Origin: Phocaeicola faecium
Lineage (GTDB): Bacteria; Bacteroidota; Bacteroidia; Bacteroidales; Bacteroidaceae
Assembly: GCF_014837055.1 (NCBI RefSeq)
Contig: NZ_JACSPQ010000010.1
Span: forward strand, 1-64,000
DNA: 64,000 nt
Reading direction: 5' to 3'
Shown: one piece after another, positions 63,004-64,000 of the stretch
Layout of the letters: the number at the start of each line of letters is the position of its first letter
How positions within the stretch are numbered: position 1 is the stretch's first letter
Program-made: the position numbers and the translations under genes
The notes under the pieces: generated by a model
The model's input: the letters and a program-made list of their open reading frames with translations, nothing else
Database searches by the model: none
What the model was told of the DNA's origin: nothing

Positions 63004-63065
63004 GTTTCATGCGGATAAACCGTCCGGTTCTATTCGGAGAGTGGACTCGTCTTTCGAATAGAATT
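63004..63065. repeat. 22-bp-period modular array H (3 units)
   Basis: 18-mers at 63004, 63026 and 63048: GTTTCATGCGGATAAACC, GGTTCTATTCGGAGAGTG and CGTCTTTCGAATAGAATT, with linkers GTCC, GACT. It sits inside an apparent operon, between the adaptor and the RND pump. Confidence 0.8.
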
Positions 63066-63183
63066 TTTCAAGCCCCGGAAAAGACCGAAACCGATTGATG
63101 ACAAGTTCCGGATTTATACGGCTTTTACCTCGTAATGCGTTGATAAATAGCTGGTAAACCTGTAACTAAAAAACTCACATCAA

Positions 63184-64000
63184 ATGCTTAATAAAATTAT
63201 ACATTTCTCGTTACAAAATCGTTTGCTGATTTTGGTGGCTTCGGTGCTTTTGCTGATAGGCGGAACGTATACCGCATACCATACCGAAGTCGATGTATTC
63301 CCCGATTTAAATGCTCCTACTGTGGTAGTGATGACCGAAGCAAACGGCATGGCAGCCGAGGAAGTGGAGCAGCTTGTAACGTTTCCTATCGAAACCGCAG
63401 TAAACGGGGCGACGAATGTGCGCCGCGTGCGTTCGTCATCCACCACAGGCTTTTCCGTGGTGTGGGTAGAGTTCGATTGGGATACAGACATCTACTTGGC
63501 ACGTCAGATTGTTTCCGAAAAGCTGGCGGCGGCAAGCGAAGATCTTCCCGAAAATGTGGGAAAACCTACGCTGGGACCACAGTCGTCTATTTTGGGAGAA
63601 TTGCTGATAGTAGGACTGACGGCAGACAGCACTTCGATGCTCGACCTTCGTACGTTGGCAGATTGGACGATTCGTCCCCGTCTGCTTTCTACGGGAGGTG
63701 TTGCCCAAGTAGCCGTATTGGGTGGTGACATAAAAGAATATCAGGTGCGTTTACACCCCGACCGCATGAAGCATTACGGCGTAACGCTGGGTGAGGTTAT
63801 GGCAGTTACGCGCGGAATGAACCAAAACACGAACGGCGGTGTGATTTACGAGTACGGAAACGAATACATCGTGCGCGGCGTGGTATCGACCAGCGACGTC
63901 GACCGCATGGCTCGTTCGGTGGTAAAGACCGTGGGAGGCGTACCCGTGATGCTGGAAGACGTAGCCGAAGTAAAGGTAGGCTCGCAGCAGCCCAAGCTGG
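63184..64000 (+). CDS. RND heavy-metal efflux pump (CusA/CzcA type), 3' end beyond window
   Basis: First 272 codons from ATG 63184 (MLNKIIHFSLQNRLLILVASVLLLIGG). First membrane helix then the periplasmic porter domain: TEVDVFPDLNAPTVVVMTEANGMAAEEVEQLVTFPIETAVNGATNVRRVRSSSTTGFSVVWVEFDWDTD is the HME-RND signature, followed by GGVAQVAVLGGDIKEYQV. The family exports Cu(I)/Ag(I) or Co/Zn/Cd; the distinguishing Met or Asp residues lie beyond the window. Truncated by the window edge only. Confidence 0.93.
   Translation, partial: MLNKIIHFSLQNRLLILVASVLLLIGGTYTAYHTEVDVFPDLNAPTVVVMTEANGMAAEEVEQLVTFPIETAVNGATNVRRVRSSSTTGFSVVWVEFDWDTDIYLARQIVSEKLAAASEDLPENVGKPTLGPQSSILGELLIVGLTADSTSMLDLRTLADWTIRPRLLSTGGVAQVAVLGGDIKEYQVRLHPDRMKHYGVTLGEVMAVTRGMNQNTNGGVIYEYGNEYIVRGVVSTSDVDRMARSVVKTVGGVPVMLEDVAEVKVGSQQPKL

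Noticed and set aside
7447-63065. 22-bp arrays as CRISPR loci
   Set aside because: Units are nearly adjacent (4-bp linkers), vary in sequence, lack 30-40 bp spacers, and no cas gene is present.

Overview
The window reads as ordinary chromosome of a gut-type Bacteroidales, most likely a Bacteroidaceae member (Bacteroides/Phocaeicola-like). Three signs support this. There are two giant hybrid two-component regulators (periplasmic propeller, kinase, receiver and AraC domains in one chain). Many genes have a -7 box of the TAnnTTTG type that is specific to this phylum. The gene content is also typical: TonB-family proteins with the C-terminal PGG motif, GH20 and GH109 glycosidases, DPP IV, class I fumarase and single-chain glycyl-tRNA synthetase. 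No phage, integrase, transposase, CRISPR array or SusC/SusD pair is present. The genus is inference; I could not run a search.

Layout. 1-2.9 kb: tRNA-Ser, TatD nuclease, polyprenyl synthase, TonB. 2.9-12.9 kb: two GH20 beta-hexosaminidase lipoproteins on the minus strand, divergent from a hybrid two-component regulator that overlaps a pair of half-size chromate-type transporters. 12.9-19.1 kb: thioesterase, Smr/DUF2027 protein and a complete polyamine ABC operon (potA-potB-potC-potD). 19.3-22 kb: cmk-ispH and pfkA. 22-31.4 kb: a sugar-acid type catabolic locus in which a second hybrid regulator, glycerate kinase and a GH109-like enzyme face a gluconate-5-dehydrogenase-like SDR and an orphan GatC-like permease. 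31.5-43.2 kb: housekeeping genes (fumarase, fabI, lipA, a methyltransferase, DPP IV, a TonB-like protein, an OmpH-like lipoprotein). 43.3-53 kb: two M20 peptidases, an EEP-family enzyme, a LuxR regulator, aroC and a secreted zincin. 53-57 kb: a four-gene run led by metA, whose residue 111 is Glu, which predicts acetyl-CoA rather than succinyl-CoA as donor. 57-64 kb: MATE exporter, glyS, an FKBP lipoprotein and a metal-efflux cluster (His/Cys-rich small protein, adaptor, start of the RND pump).

The most unusual signal is non-coding. Eight intergenic regions each carry a short array with an exact 22-bp period: three or four 18-mers separated by 4-bp linkers. Every 18-mer splits as 7-4-7, and the 7-mers come from a small shared vocabulary used in both orientations and shuffled between loci. 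A ninth array keeps the 22-bp period but uses different words. All nine lie between genes, mostly just upstream of a recognisable promoter. I know of no named element that matches. A second non-coding item is a 199-bp MITE-like element with 21-bp terminal inverted repeats at 61464-61662.
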